Shown: positions 42,593 to 52,008, counted from the stretch's first letter. The stretch is 64,000 nt of DNA from Acholeplasmataceae bacterium (GCA_030603805.1 JAUVXD010000002.1:124001-188000), one strand, 5' to 3'. Notes: generated from the sequence alone by a model not told the origin. A program made the numbers and translations.

Positions 42593-43108
42593 CTATACTA
42601 TTTTACCTAATTTAACAAATATATCTTGCCATCTTTTTTTAATTGATTCATCGTCATATTTTATTTGAGTCTTAACAAATTGATAAAACTCTCTATAGTA
42701 ACGTATTTCTTTCTTGTCGTTGTCAAATATCCTTTCAGTAAGGCTAATGAACTCAGTAGCATAATCATTAATTAAGATTCCAAGAGCACAATAATAATCT
42801 GTTGCTTTATTACCATTTTCTGCATATAAGGACATCTGAAGTAGTTGATCAAAAGAAGGATATGGCAATCTACAATAAGAAACTTCTAACCCCCACCCCA
42901 AATCGATTAAATATCTTTTTATCCATTTGCTATTATCTTTCGGGTTAACATACATGTTATCTTGACTTGATATTGCTAATCCAAAATCTTCTGGTTTTGT
43001 TTTGTCAAAACGAAAACTCATGTGAAATTTCACAAATTCAGAATATTCGAGATCATTTTTGTTTGAGCATTTATCTTTCTTCATTGATAATAAATCGATT
43101 GATTTCAT
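42593..43108 (-). CDS. Putative immunity protein 4 (soluble)
   Basis: This 171-residue soluble protein has no membrane segment. It has aromatic, charged composition (KFHMSFRFDKTKPEDFGL, DLGWGLEVSYCRLPYPSFDQLLQMSLY). GGAG precedes the ATG, and it lies 13 bases after the end of the long Rhs gene. It is in the position of the cognate immunity gene of the main Rhs toxin, and its solubility agrees with a cytoplasmic toxin. No named immunity family is recognised with confidence. Confidence 0.58.
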   Translation of the reverse strand: MKSIDLLSMKKDKCSNKNDLEYSEFVKFHMSFRFDKTKPEDFGLAISSQDNMYVNPKDNSKWIKRYLIDLGWGLEVSYCRLPYPSFDQLLQMSLYAENGNKATDYYCALGILINDYATEFISLTERIFDNDKKEIRYYREFYQFVKTQIKYDDESIKKRWQDIFVKLGKIV

Positions 43109-43121
43109 TAGGTATCTCCAT

Positions 43122-46100
43122 TTACATAAAAATTAATTCTTTCAACATTAAGAAAACATACTCTACGGTCCAGAAGACAGAATTTAGATTTTGAGAATAA
43201 ACAAAAGCATATGATGTTCCTTGAGCGGTATTAGCAAAATTTGCTGAAGCTAAATCCCAAAGAGGTCTCATTGCCTCCCAATTACCTGCTGTTGTCATTG
43301 ATTGCAAATGTTGTCCTGTTCTAGTCATCTCAATTGTTACTCCACCAATTCTATTAGCATAATCTTGCGCTGCATTTTTTGCCAAATCTCCTCCTGACCA
43401 GAAGACATGTGAACTCTGATTTATTGCATTACTCCAATTGTCTATTACCATTTTTCCAGCCATACCAATTCCTCCAGTAGTCACAGTTGTAGCCATTATT
43501 TGCGTCCCAACTACAACAGCTGAAGTTGATGCAAAAAAACTACCTGCAACAGTTGCTGCATATGCAGCTCCTAAACCAGTACCTATTAGTCCACCTGCAG
43601 TTGCGCCAATTGCAATTCCTGCCCAAACATTATTATTATTACTTGATGCTATAATTCCACCTACTACAGCTCCAATTACCGCTCCAATGATTCCAGTTAA
43701 TATCAAGAATGGAAAATTACCAGTGTTATCCATATACATCACAGGATTATTCCCACAATAAGCATAAAGATTTAAACCTTGCTCACTGGATGGATCTAGA
43801 TAGTTTATAGAATCTGCACTAATAAATCTTCCAATACTCGGATCATAATATCTTGCATTGAGATAGTAAAGTCCTGTTTCTAAATCTAATCGATAACCTC
43901 GATAACGATATGGATTGATATTTGCGATACCTAATCCGCTATCCCAAGGGTCGATGATATTATTTCCCCATGCATCATATCTGTATCTTGCTACTGTATA
44001 ACCAGATGCATCGACAATCTCGATGATATCTCCTTGAAGGTTCTTAATATAGAAATATTCATCACCGTTATAGTTCATCGATAAAAGAGATCCATCCACA
44101 TCATATGTATAGTATATAACATCATTTCCTGTTTTTTCAAACAAAACTAAAGAACCATCTAAAAAATACTCTGTTGTGGTAATTCCATTAGATTTAGATG
44201 TCCTGATTCCTTGATCATTATAGGTATATGTATAGGTAACACCACCTATAGTATGTTCAACTAATCTTCTACCTTCCCATTCAAAAGACTGACTGGAATC
44301 TGATGTGATACTTGTGATGTTACCTATCGAGTCATAGACATAAGTCGATGTCTTTTGAAGAGTGCCACCCACATGTTCTTCTACTCGTGTAATCTGATCT
44401 TTCCATCCTGATGTTTTATAGAATAGTATAGTTTCACTTAATGGAGTACCTGATGGCGTGCCTGTCGTATACGTATAGCGTCTAATCGATGTGATATTTC
44501 CTCGGTTGTCATTTGTTTTAGAATCGCCATAGTCATCATAGGTATAAACGATGGTTTGTTCATAGTTGGTTGTTTTGATGTTTTCTCGAATTAATCGATT
44601 AAAGCCATCATAAACATATTGAAAGTTCTCTATTTCAACCAATAATGCATTCTTAACTGATATTTCTACGATGTTACCTAAAGCATCATAGGCGAAATGA
44701 TGTGTATATTGAACATTGCCATCTTTTTTATATGAGATGGATGCGACAACGAGACTTGCGTTTCCACGTCCTGAAGCGGGTGTTTTATATGTGAAATGTT
44801 CAGTGAAACTCAAGGTTCCAATCAAGAGTTCAATATATTCAAGTCTTCTCAATGAATCTGTTGTATCGATATGGTTTATTTTACTGATGGTTTCATTTCC
44901 AGTTTCATAGATGGTATATAGATACTCACCTGTATTTTGGTCATAGTAAAAATAGACTTCTCGTTCAACTTGTTCAACTTCATAAGCGTATTTGTTGATG
45001 TTACCCTGCTCGTCATAGGTATACTTAATTCGGTTTCCATGTTTATCGACAACTTGCTTGATTCTGCCAGCTAAATCATAGGTGTAGAAAAAGATGTTAT
45101 TTGATTGTAGTTCCTTATATATCGCTAGTCTACCAGATTGATCGTAGACATATTCAAAGCGATCAACACCATTAAATTTAATTAACTTGATTTGGTCTTC
45201 ATTGTTATAGACAAATGTATACGTATCTCCAGAACCATATGTTTGGGTGTTTACTTTATGTGTTGAATAGGTGAGTCCATATTGTTCGTTAAGATAGGTC
45301 AATGTCACATAGCTGACACCAGAAATTCTAATATTGGTGATGCGGTCTAAGTGATCATAATGGAATGTATAACTTATACCATCAATGGTAATACCCGATA
45401 ATCGACGATTGCTATCATAGATGAAATCTTTGACAATCGTATATTGATTTGAAATATCTGTTTCAACTTGTTGTGTTAAGAAACCATAGTTATTATAGTC
45501 GAAAGTCTTTAAATGATTGTTTGCATTGATTACCGTTTCCACAAGTCCATTTAGATGATTTGTCTCGGCTGTTGTTGTGTTTCCAAATTCATCTGTTTGT
45601 GATGCAATGTATTGATAATCTGTTGTATAGGTTGTGTTTGATTTAAACCACTCTCCATCTATACCATTATCACCAATTAAAGTTTCTGTAATTTGTTTTG
45701 ATGTGCTATGATAGGTAAATGCAGTTCTTACGTTATTAGCTGCTATTTCAGTGATACGATTCTGATAATAATCTATTTCTATCGTTTTGTTTCCTTCTTG
45801 AATGACAGTTACATTCCCATTGCTATCTCTATCATAGGATGTAACAACGCCATTTTTATTTATCTTACTATCTAAATAACCATTCCCTAAATTATAATTG
45901 TATTCTGTACTTAATTTGTCATGATAGAGTTGGATATTATCAAAGTATGCAGTGCCTTCTCCTTGAAATCTTCCATATACTTTAACACTAAGTACTTGAT
46001 AAACATCAATCTTAAATGATCTCATTTGATATTGCCATTCTTCAGTCGATGTATTGAATGGTAAATAGATAAACCCAATATCAGGTGTATCACTTGAAGG

Positions 46101-47465
46101 ATACTCAGAATCATAATATTCATAGAGGATATAGATTCCAAAAAATCTGCCATCACTGATGTGATACCCATTTGAATTCACATAACCTTTGTGAGGGACT
46201 GCATTCGCTTTGCCCCATCCACCAATGATATATGTTTCACCTATTGTGATGAAACTTGTGATGTCTTGATAGAAAAACTTATTACTTCCTCCATCTCCTT
46301 CAATCTTGATAGATTTCTCGCCTAAAATATCTTGATTTGCACCTGTGGATGAATTATCACTGATGAGTGTTGCTCCATTGAGTATCCAATTGCCTGTTCC
46401 ATATTCAAATGATGGGTTCGTTAAACTATTGTATCTTGTATCCATAAATCCTTCAGTTAAGGAGATATTGTCAAAATACGCACTTGTCAAATATCTAGCA
46501 TTAGTTAGTTTAACTCTAACGGTCTGATCCGTTGTAATTTCAAATTGAAGGCTTAAACTTCTCCATTCCCCAACAGAGTTAGTTGAGTCAGAAAAAGTTC
46601 CTAAACTTGTATCAACACTTATACTTGATGTACCTGTAACTAATTCATTCGTGTTTTTTACAACACCTTGTAAAGTATAAACACCAGCTTTTAAAAATAC
46701 ATCCTGATATGCGAAAATTGAACCATTATTATTAATTCGTAATGATGCATCTCCCATCGCTGACTCACTTGTGACCTTCTGTATTGAACCACTACCACTT
46801 TGAAACCATCTTAAGTTATAATCAATATTTTCAAATCCGTGATTATTGATGTAATTCACTTGTTGCTTCATGGTTTCTGATGATTCGAGTAATGCGTGTA
46901 CTGTGTAGTAATTTGGTTGATAAGGAATCATTTGAGCATCGCCAAGGAGGTCAACATGGCTCAAATCGTAAGTAAACAATCCTGCATATCTGTTATATGT
47001 GGCGTTTCCATAAGAATCGAGCGCATTAATGGTATGCCCATAACTATCAAATAGATATTCTATCCACTCATATTTATGATTAACATATCGTGTTTTCCCA
47101 TGATAATAGATAATATCTATATTTGCTAAATTGGCTGTTCCTGATGTTGTATCACTTATTTTGACTGTATTGACTCTGTAATTTAAATCGTACGTGTATG
47201 TGACTTGATGCTTACTTGTGTTATTGTATGCATAGTTTAAACTGTTTGTCGTAGAATTAAAACTATAGGTTAACGTATCTCCTGAGGAAAATAAGGGTGT
47301 TGATTGTCCACTTTTGTTATACCTTTGTGTAATTTGGTATAATCTTGGATTTGTTGACGCAGTGTTATATGTATATGTCTTATCTTGTACAATATTAAAA
47401 GTTGCTGTCCCTGGTTGTTTCAGCTTGAGTTCAGTTTTTGTCATGAGATAATTGGATCCATTCAA
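43122..47465 (-). CDS. Rhs protein, C-terminal part: CBM-like domains, YD repeats, core and toxin-like tail 4
   Basis: These 1,447 codons continue in frame from the TGA at 47484; the apparent TTG start is not a real start. Two carbohydrate-binding-like domains lie about residues 205-335 and 345-515. Many YD repeats (TYDEQGNINKYAYE, YDSIGNITSITSD) follow, then the Rhs core (RYRYDAWGN, YRGYRLDLETGLYYLNARYYDP). After NNPVMYMDNTGNF come about 190 residues of tail 4: a Gly-rich hydrophobic region, then HVFWSGGDLAKNAAQDYANRIGG and EMTRTGQHL. The tail pattern FWSGG...A..YA...GG..IEMT occurs in polymorphic toxins of Firmicutes, but I cannot name its enzymatic class. Separate expression of this part would need internal initiation. 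Confidence 0.85.
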   Translation of the reverse strand: MNGSNYLMTKTELKLKQPGTATFNIVQDKTYTYNTASTNPRLYQITQRYNKSGQSTPLFSSGDTLTYSFNSTTNSLNYAYNNTSKHQVTYTYDLNYRVNTVKISDTTSGTANLANIDIIYYHGKTRYVNHKYEWIEYLFDSYGHTINALDSYGNATYNRYAGLFTYDLSHVDLLGDAQMIPYQPNYYTVHALLESSETMKQQVNYINNHGFENIDYNLRWFQSGSGSIQKVTSESAMGDASLRINNNGSIFAYQDVFLKAGVYTLQGVVKNTNELVTGTSSISVDTSLGTFSDSTNSVGEWRSLSLQFEITTDQTVRVKLTNARYLTSAYFDNISLTEGFMDTRYNSLTNPSFEYGTGNWILNGATLISDNSSTGANQDILGEKSIKIEGDGGSNKFFYQDITSFITIGETYIIGGWGKANAVPHKGYVNSNGYHISDGRFFGIYILYEYYDSEYPSSDTPDIGFIYLPFNTSTEEWQYQMRSFKIDVYQVLSVKVYGRFQGEGTAYFDNIQLYHDKLSTEYNYNLGNGYLDSKINKNGVVTSYDRDSNGNVTVIQEGNKTIEIDYYQNRITEIAANNVRTAFTYHSTSKQITETLIGDNGIDGEWFKSNTTYTTDYQYIASQTDEFGNTTTAETNHLNGLVETVINANNHLKTFDYNNYGFLTQQVETDISNQYTIVKDFIYDSNRRLSGITIDGISYTFHYDHLDRITNIRISGVSYVTLTYLNEQYGLTYSTHKVNTQTYGSGDTYTFVYNNEDQIKLIKFNGVDRFEYVYDQSGRLAIYKELQSNNIFFYTYDLAGRIKQVVDKHGNRIKYTYDEQGNINKYAYEVEQVEREVYFYYDQNTGEYLYTIYETGNETISKINHIDTTDSLRRLEYIELLIGTLSFTEHFTYKTPASGRGNASLVVASISYKKDGNVQYTHHFAYDALGNIVEISVKNALLVEIENFQYVYDGFNRLIRENIKTTNYEQTIVYTYDDYGDSKTNDNRGNITSIRRYTYTTGTPSGTPLSETILFYKTSGWKDQITRVEEHVGGTLQKTSTYVYDSIGNITSITSDSSQSFEWEGRRLVEHTIGGVTYTYTYNDQGIRTSKSNGITTTEYFLDGSLVLFEKTGNDVIYYTYDVDGSLLSMNYNGDEYFYIKNLQGDIIEIVDASGYTVARYRYDAWGNNIIDPWDSGLGIANINPYRYRGYRLDLETGLYYLNARYYDPSIGRFISADSINYLDPSSEQGLNLYAYCGNNPVMYMDNTGNFPFLILTGIIGAVIGAVVGGIIASSNNNNVWAGIAIGATAGGLIGTGLGAAYAATVAGSFFASTSAVVVGTQIMATTVTTGGIGMAGKMVIDNWSNAINQSSHVFWSGGDLAKNAAQDYANRIGGVTIEMTRTGQHLQSMTTAGNWEAMRPLWDLASANFANTAQGTSYAFVYSQNLNSVFWTVEYVFLMLKELIFM
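43735..44762. repeat. Rhs core duplication, right (parental) copy
   Basis: About 1,028 bases; partner of 40916-41940. The three-base length difference is one extra codon in the NNIIDPWDSG segment. Confidence 0.85.
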
Positions 47466-47483
47466 ACTATAGATGAAATCGAT

Positions 47484-48179
47484 TCAATTTCCAACCATGT
47501 CAGACACATAATGTAATCGGTCTGTTGTACCTACATAGTATACAAAAAGTTTGTGATAATTCTTCTCATTTGTGATTTGTGTTAGCCTACCACTTGAATC
47601 AAAATTGTATGCCATATGGTTGGTTGTCTTAAGTGTTGTAGATGAATGATACCAATTATAATAAACCATTTCCAACTTCATTCTTGATCCATCTTCTGCT
47701 ATGTAATTGAAATAGTCGTATCCATCACTGGAATAGTTATCTTTTTCAATAAAATAGATTCTGCCACCATCTGGTTTTGACATAAAATAACTGTTCACAG
47801 AAGAATCATACTCAATCTTCATGTGGTAATTTGATTTCCATCCATTACCATAACCAATATTTGTTGTTCTTGTTGCATTATTGAAATAGAAAGATAGCGA
47901 TAGAGGTAAGTATTCATTTTTAACTTGGTACTCATTTCTGACAAAAGTAAGATTACCTGTGTAGTCAGAAATATATCCAGTACCTACTTGACCGATATCC
48001 TGAGATGTATATGTCCAGTAGTCTTTTAGTCCTGATGGATTTTCGAAACCAATTCGGATGATTGGACGATATGCTGGACTATTATCGTACTGATAAAACC
48101 CTTTATATTCACCAGTCAAATCATCTGCTGCTAAAGTAAACCCATAATTTGGTGAGAGTCCTGCTTGCCATTCTTTCAC
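47484..48179 (-). CDS. Rhs protein, middle part
   Basis: 231 codons between the frameshift and the TGA stop. It reads EWQAGLSPNYGFTLAADDLTGEY (end of the DNRLRE-type domain), then Rhs N-terminal repeats such as NIGYGNGWKSNYHMKIEYDS and GGRIYFIEKDNYSSDGYDY. It ends VSDMVGN followed by TGA where Rhs proteins have GNRI. The start Met is arbitrary. It has no ribosome site, so it is unlikely to be made by itself. Confidence 0.8.
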   Translation of the reverse strand: MKEWQAGLSPNYGFTLAADDLTGEYKGFYQYDNSPAYRPIIRIGFENPSGLKDYWTYTSQDIGQVGTGYISDYTGNLTFVRNEYQVKNEYLPLSLSFYFNNATRTTNIGYGNGWKSNYHMKIEYDSSVNSYFMSKPDGGRIYFIEKDNYSSDGYDYFNYIAEDGSRMKLEMVYYNWYHSSTTLKTTNHMAYNFDSSGRLTQITNEKNYHKLFVYYVGTTDRLHYVSDMVGN

Positions 48180-48192
48180 GGTTTTTGTGACA

Positions 48193-49491
48193 TTAAAAAA
48201 TTACTCTAGGGCTTCCTGTATGGTAACTAAAGTAATCGACAACTTCATCACTAAATGATGGTCTTCCAGTATCCCATGTTACTGATTTCTCATTAAAATC
48301 TGAAGTATTTTTAAAAATGTTGATTTGAAAGGTATTTTGTGTGTGATTTGTTTTTTTAAACTCAACATGGGCATAGGTAATTACTTGATTACTGAGCAAG
48401 GTTGGAAGATTGAATTTTATCAATCCTCTAGCTTCAGATCCATAACCACCACCTATACTCATTAAGTAACTATCATAGTAATTTGATGATGAGCTTGACT
48501 GTAACACGTAAGTGTCAACCAATGACATTGGTATCGTTGGATTAACAATGGTTGGATCAATTAAGACTGGATAAATTGCTGTTTTCAACCATTCATCATC
48601 AGGTATGACTGTAACTTCATAGACATCTTTTGAGACTTGTTTAGAAGAAAGTATGATATTTTCTGATGTGTTGTACTCAGCATCTATCATGTAAAGACCT
48701 GAAAACGAAAAAACAATCTCTCCTTGGCTGTTTTTAAATACGATATTATTATTTTCTTGGACTAGTGTCAAATTACTCACATCATATTCAAAGACAAACT
48801 TCATGTTTTCTGAATATGATTTTAAATAAATATTTTCTTTAATTTTACTTCCAGATAAAACATATTCAATGTCTGTGTTGGGTAATACATTTTCATATAG
48901 AATTGATGAACTTGTTTTTGATAGCACTGATTTGTTGCTGTTTTTATTTGATTCATTTGATGTTTTAAATACTGATGTTTGTGAATTAATGAGTTTCCAG
49001 TTAATCTTATAGTCATCTTGAGATAACTTAATGGTCTCATTGGAAGTGAGTGTCTTCGGAAACTTGATATCAAATGCGTTTGACTTATTCTTGAGTTCTT
49101 TCGTTGTTTCTACGAAAGTGTTATCAATATCTTTGTATTGACCGTTTTCAAGATAATGGACAACATCAGGATAAATAGATACTTCATAAGATCCATCGAG
49201 TTTTCTAAACACTTTCTCATTGAGACTTCGCATGGATTCAATTTCTATATCAACCGCTATGTCAGATTTCTCAATATTCGCAAACATATCACGATTTACT
49301 TTTATGTCATCATACTCCTCAATATATTCCACTTTTTCATGAGTGATTGCTTGCGCTTGTATTGTCTTTTGAGGTAATATACTAACTAACTGACCCAATA
49401 ATGCTAAAAAAACAAGAAATTTCTTGCTTGCATCGATAAGTCTAACAAAAATCAAAATCTGTTTGTCATTTACAGCTTTCTTTTTGAACAT
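48193..49491 (-). CDS. Rhs protein, N-terminal part with signal peptide and DNRLRE domain
   Basis: 432 codons from the true start, MFKKKAVND, with AGGGGA about 9 bases upstream; a TTG two codons earlier is less likely. The signal peptide (FLVFLALLGQLVSILPQKTIQAQA) shows that the Rhs protein is exported. The remainder contains WapA-like N-terminal sequence and a DNRLRE-type domain (TPTIPMSLVDTYVLQSSSSSNYYDSYLMSIGGG, GLIKFNLPTLLSNQVITYAHVEF). The frame ends in GSPRVIF-stop at the T6 run. As translated it would be a secreted fragment without toxin. Confidence 0.85.
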   Translation of the reverse strand: MFKKKAVNDKQILIFVRLIDASKKFLVFLALLGQLVSILPQKTIQAQAITHEKVEYIEEYDDIKVNRDMFANIEKSDIAVDIEIESMRSLNEKVFRKLDGSYEVSIYPDVVHYLENGQYKDIDNTFVETTKELKNKSNAFDIKFPKTLTSNETIKLSQDDYKINWKLINSQTSVFKTSNESNKNSNKSVLSKTSSSILYENVLPNTDIEYVLSGSKIKENIYLKSYSENMKFVFEYDVSNLTLVQENNNIVFKNSQGEIVFSFSGLYMIDAEYNTSENIILSSKQVSKDVYEVTVIPDDEWLKTAIYPVLIDPTIVNPTIPMSLVDTYVLQSSSSSNYYDSYLMSIGGGYGSEARGLIKFNLPTLLSNQVITYAHVEFKKTNHTQNTFQINIFKNTSDFNEKSVTWDTGRPSFSDEVVDYFSYHTGSPRVIF

Positions 49492-49527
49492 ATTCAATTT
49501 TCCCCTTTAACGAATATTTATACTACT

Positions 49528-49710
49528 CTTTATGTCTATTTTACATATGGATTGTCAATACAAACAGGCCGTATATGTCCTATTCGTGAGAAAATGTGAG
49601 GAAATTCTTGGTTTTTTTAGAATAATTGATTTGAAACTTAATGTTAGTGAATGAACTTTACTTTTTTAGGTTGAATATAGTAGACTCAATCTGTATGATT
49701 ATCCATCCAT
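49528..49710. repeat. Right copy of the island-bracketing 183-bp direct repeat
   Basis: Partner of 32439-32620. It contains a truncated 3' end of the holin gene (GWIIIQIESTIFNLKK then TAA) with no upstream part, so this copy is the derived one. It lies directly before the Rhs start, and may supply its promoter. The remainder of 49711-49835 holds only the promoter of the next gene. Confidence 0.85.
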
Positions 49711-49835
49711 CAAAGTATTTGTATTTGGTTTAAATTGATGATGCTTTTATGAGAAACACATGATAAACACGACAACAATCTGTTGATAATTTAATAGTCG
49801 TATGGTTGTTATGTTATAATATGGGGGGTGAAAAA

Positions 49836-50447
49836 ATGCGCTATATTAAAGAGATAAGGGCATTTGAATACATTGAAAATAAATCTCTATTTATTGGAAT
49901 TCTTTTTCCACTTGAAGATCCTAAAGAAATCAGTCAACTTATTTTAAAAGCGAAAGACATGTATCCAAAGGCTAATCACTATTGTAGTGCATCTATTTAT
50001 GGAGATTCTGGTGAACTTCATACGGCTGATGACAACGGGGAACCTTCTAGAACTGCAGGAATTCCCATCCTTGAAGTCTTGAAACACCATCATGTCACCA
50101 ACATCTTATGTGTCGTAGTTAGATATTTTGGTGGCATTAAACTTGGTGCCTCTGGGCTTGTTCGTGCTTATACCAAAACGTCTGCAGAAGTCTTGAAGGC
50201 TGCAACTTTCTATGAGAAATCCTTTGTTTCTTCTTATGAAATTGAATTTGGATATGCGCTTGTTCATACCATGGATCATATACTAGAAAAAAAGGCAACG
50301 ATTTTAGAGAAAATATTTCTCGAAAACGTCACCTATAAATTCGTGTTAACTCAATTAGATTCAAGTTTCTTAACCGATATGTCGCATCAGTTTATTTCTT
50401 TAAAAGAAGGTCCAAAAGAAATCTTATGGACTAAGGTCTCATCTTAA
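49836..50447 (+). CDS. YigZ/IMPACT family protein
   Basis: This 203-residue protein has an N-terminal UPF0029 domain (KSLFIGILFPLEDPKEISQLI, HYCSASIYGDSGELHTADDNGEPSRTAGIPIL, CVVVRYFGGIKLGASGLVRAY) and a ferredoxin-like C-terminal domain. The DNGEPSRTAG and RYFGGIKLG motifs are diagnostic. The start was set at 49836, where GGGGGGTG precedes; a -10 TATAAT is at 49815-49820. Function in bacteria is unclear; the eukaryotic relative IMPACT regulates translation. The gene marks the right end of the island and is tail-to-tail with the CotH gene. Confidence 0.92.
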   Translation: MRYIKEIRAFEYIENKSLFIGILFPLEDPKEISQLILKAKDMYPKANHYCSASIYGDSGELHTADDNGEPSRTAGIPILEVLKHHHVTNILCVVVRYFGGIKLGASGLVRAYTKTSAEVLKAATFYEKSFVSSYEIEFGYALVHTMDHILEKKATILEKIFLENVTYKFVLTQLDSSFLTDMSHQFISLKEGPKEILWTKVSS

Positions 50448-51991
50448 GAATCAAAATTTCCTTCAAGATATGCTTCTTGATGCATGGCATCAAACATCCA
50501 TGCAGCACGGTCTTCTATAAACTTATATACATAACCTACTTGACCTGAAAAAGTTGGAATCTGCCACATAGGATATGGATTTGGCCAAACATAATGTCCT
50601 AAAGTAGGCCATTTTGCAAAGTTTCTATTAGCCATTTCAGATATCGAATCAGCAAGATGTGGAATCATCTCTAAAATAACTGGGACAACATCATAATAAA
50701 AGTCTAAATACTTTTCTTTAAACTTGTTACGTACTTCGGGAATTCTCATCATTAAAATGAACATTCTATTTTTATATTGTCTCATACCATAAAAATTTTC
50801 TGGTCCATAATCAATATAATCGGCATTACCCATCGCAAGATCAAAATCCCAAAGGGGTCCATATTTAAGTGGACCATCTTTTTCTTTATACATGAAAATA
50901 CTTGACCAGCCCACATCCACATTTTTTACAAACTCATGGATGATAAAATGCTCAATCCAATTGTCTATATCAATTAAGTCTTCATATCCAGATTGTGCAA
51001 TTAAGGCTTGTTCAACTTGGACAAAATAGTCTTCAATAAAGTATAGTTGATTGATACTATAATTAGGATCACTTGTATCTGGTTCTTTAATCTCATAAGG
51101 ATGTCCACTAACCACAAACCAGTCAAACCCAGGCTCTGTCCCTGACTCATAGAGTCTCATGTCTTTTTCCATGAAATATCCTGTATTAAGCTCTCCTGGA
51201 ATGGATTCTATAAAAAATTTATTCGGATGAACCTCAACATGCTCAGTTAAGACATAAACCCCTAAGTATTCGTTATTGATATAAAGCTCAACAAATCTAG
51301 TTTGAATGGTATAAGGTAAATTGGGCATCATCGAAACCATTTTTTGAGTGATGACATTTCTCATTAAAGATTTATCTGAATATTCCGCAAGTAGCACATA
51401 ATTCTTCGCTTCTGGCATGCCTAAAATCGATGTATTCTTATCAAATCTTAAACGGTAAGGCTTTTTCTCAAAGGAGTACCATGTGGAATTGCCTCGACCT
51501 CTAATTTGTGCAGATGAGGTTTCATGCTCAACTTGGAGTTCACCGTTGATATTTGTTTCAACCCTGACATCCGTTTGATTATAGATTGTTTTATTAATTT
51601 GGTGTCTTTGAACAGGCATGGTTAAATAAATCTTTGTTTGATTTCTTCCAGATTCATAAGCCAGATGGTAGAAACTATGACTAAAAGTCTTTGAATTTCT
51701 ACCACGTTTAATCGTAAAATTCATCACAGCCATTTGATCATAAAATGGCGTTTGATGGATATATCTGGTTGTATATGTTTGATCTTTTAATGTATACGTA
51801 ATATCATAATTTTCAAACTGTGGTAAATCAAAATCACGATTGATCGTACTCGGTAAAGTTTCTTGAATGAGTTCAGCAATTTCTTCAATTTCTTTGGTGT
51901 AGTCTGTTGTAACTTCAGTTAAAGAATCATTGCAGGCAGCAAGAAAAGTAAGCAAAACAATGCTTAAAATCCATAACGTTAGTTTTTTCAT
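50444..51991 (-). CDS. CotH-like protein kinase lipoprotein
   Basis: This 515-residue lipoprotein has a lipobox LAAC, followed by a CotH-type atypical kinase fold. Blocks are RGRGNSTWYSFEKKPYRLRFD, LGMPEAKNYVLLAEYSDKSLMRN, NNEYLGVYVLTEHVEVHPNKF and the metal-binding GPLWDFDLAMGNADY. In Bacillus, CotH phosphorylates spore coat proteins, but the family is wide and includes secreted kinases. No spore context is visible here, so targets may be other exported proteins. The start at 51991 has GGAGGG upstream; the longer frame runs into a terminator. It is the only gene after the terminator of the atp operon. Confidence 0.88.
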   Translation of the reverse strand: MKKLTLWILSIVLLTFLAACNDSLTEVTTDYTKEIEEIAELIQETLPSTINRDFDLPQFENYDITYTLKDQTYTTRYIHQTPFYDQMAVMNFTIKRGRNSKTFSHSFYHLAYESGRNQTKIYLTMPVQRHQINKTIYNQTDVRVETNINGELQVEHETSSAQIRGRGNSTWYSFEKKPYRLRFDKNTSILGMPEAKNYVLLAEYSDKSLMRNVITQKMVSMMPNLPYTIQTRFVELYINNEYLGVYVLTEHVEVHPNKFFIESIPGELNTGYFMEKDMRLYESGTEPGFDWFVVSGHPYEIKEPDTSDPNYSINQLYFIEDYFVQVEQALIAQSGYEDLIDIDNWIEHFIIHEFVKNVDVGWSSIFMYKEKDGPLKYGPLWDFDLAMGNADYIDYGPENFYGMRQYKNRMFILMMRIPEVRNKFKEKYLDFYYDVVPVILEMIPHLADSISEMANRNFAKWPTLGHYVWPNPYPMWQIPTFSGQVGYVYKFIEDRAAWMFDAMHQEAYLEGNFDS

Positions 51992-52008
51992 GCTTCCCTC
52001 CTTTTTTT

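Larger units (their letters stand above)
43122..49491 (-). pseudogene. Long Rhs/WapA-like gene, broken in two places
   Basis: The whole reading of about 2,123 codons would encode a secreted Rhs protein: signal peptide, DNRLRE domain, two carbohydrate-binding-like domains, many YD repeats, the Rhs core and a toxin-like tail. It is interrupted by one extra T in a T6 run (48195-48200) and by an in-frame TGA at 47484-47486. The three remaining parts are listed separately. Removing one T restores VIFNVTKTVKEW, and reading CGA instead of TGA restores the usual GNRIDF. The damage is therefore minimal and recent, or the frame is switched. A sequencing error in the T run cannot be excluded. Confidence 0.8.

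Noticed and set aside
47484-47486. Reading the in-frame TGA of the Rhs gene as Trp (Mycoplasma code).
   Set aside because: TGA ends other genes at ATGA overlaps, and Rhs proteins have Arg (GNRI) rather than Trp at this position; a C to T change is simpler.
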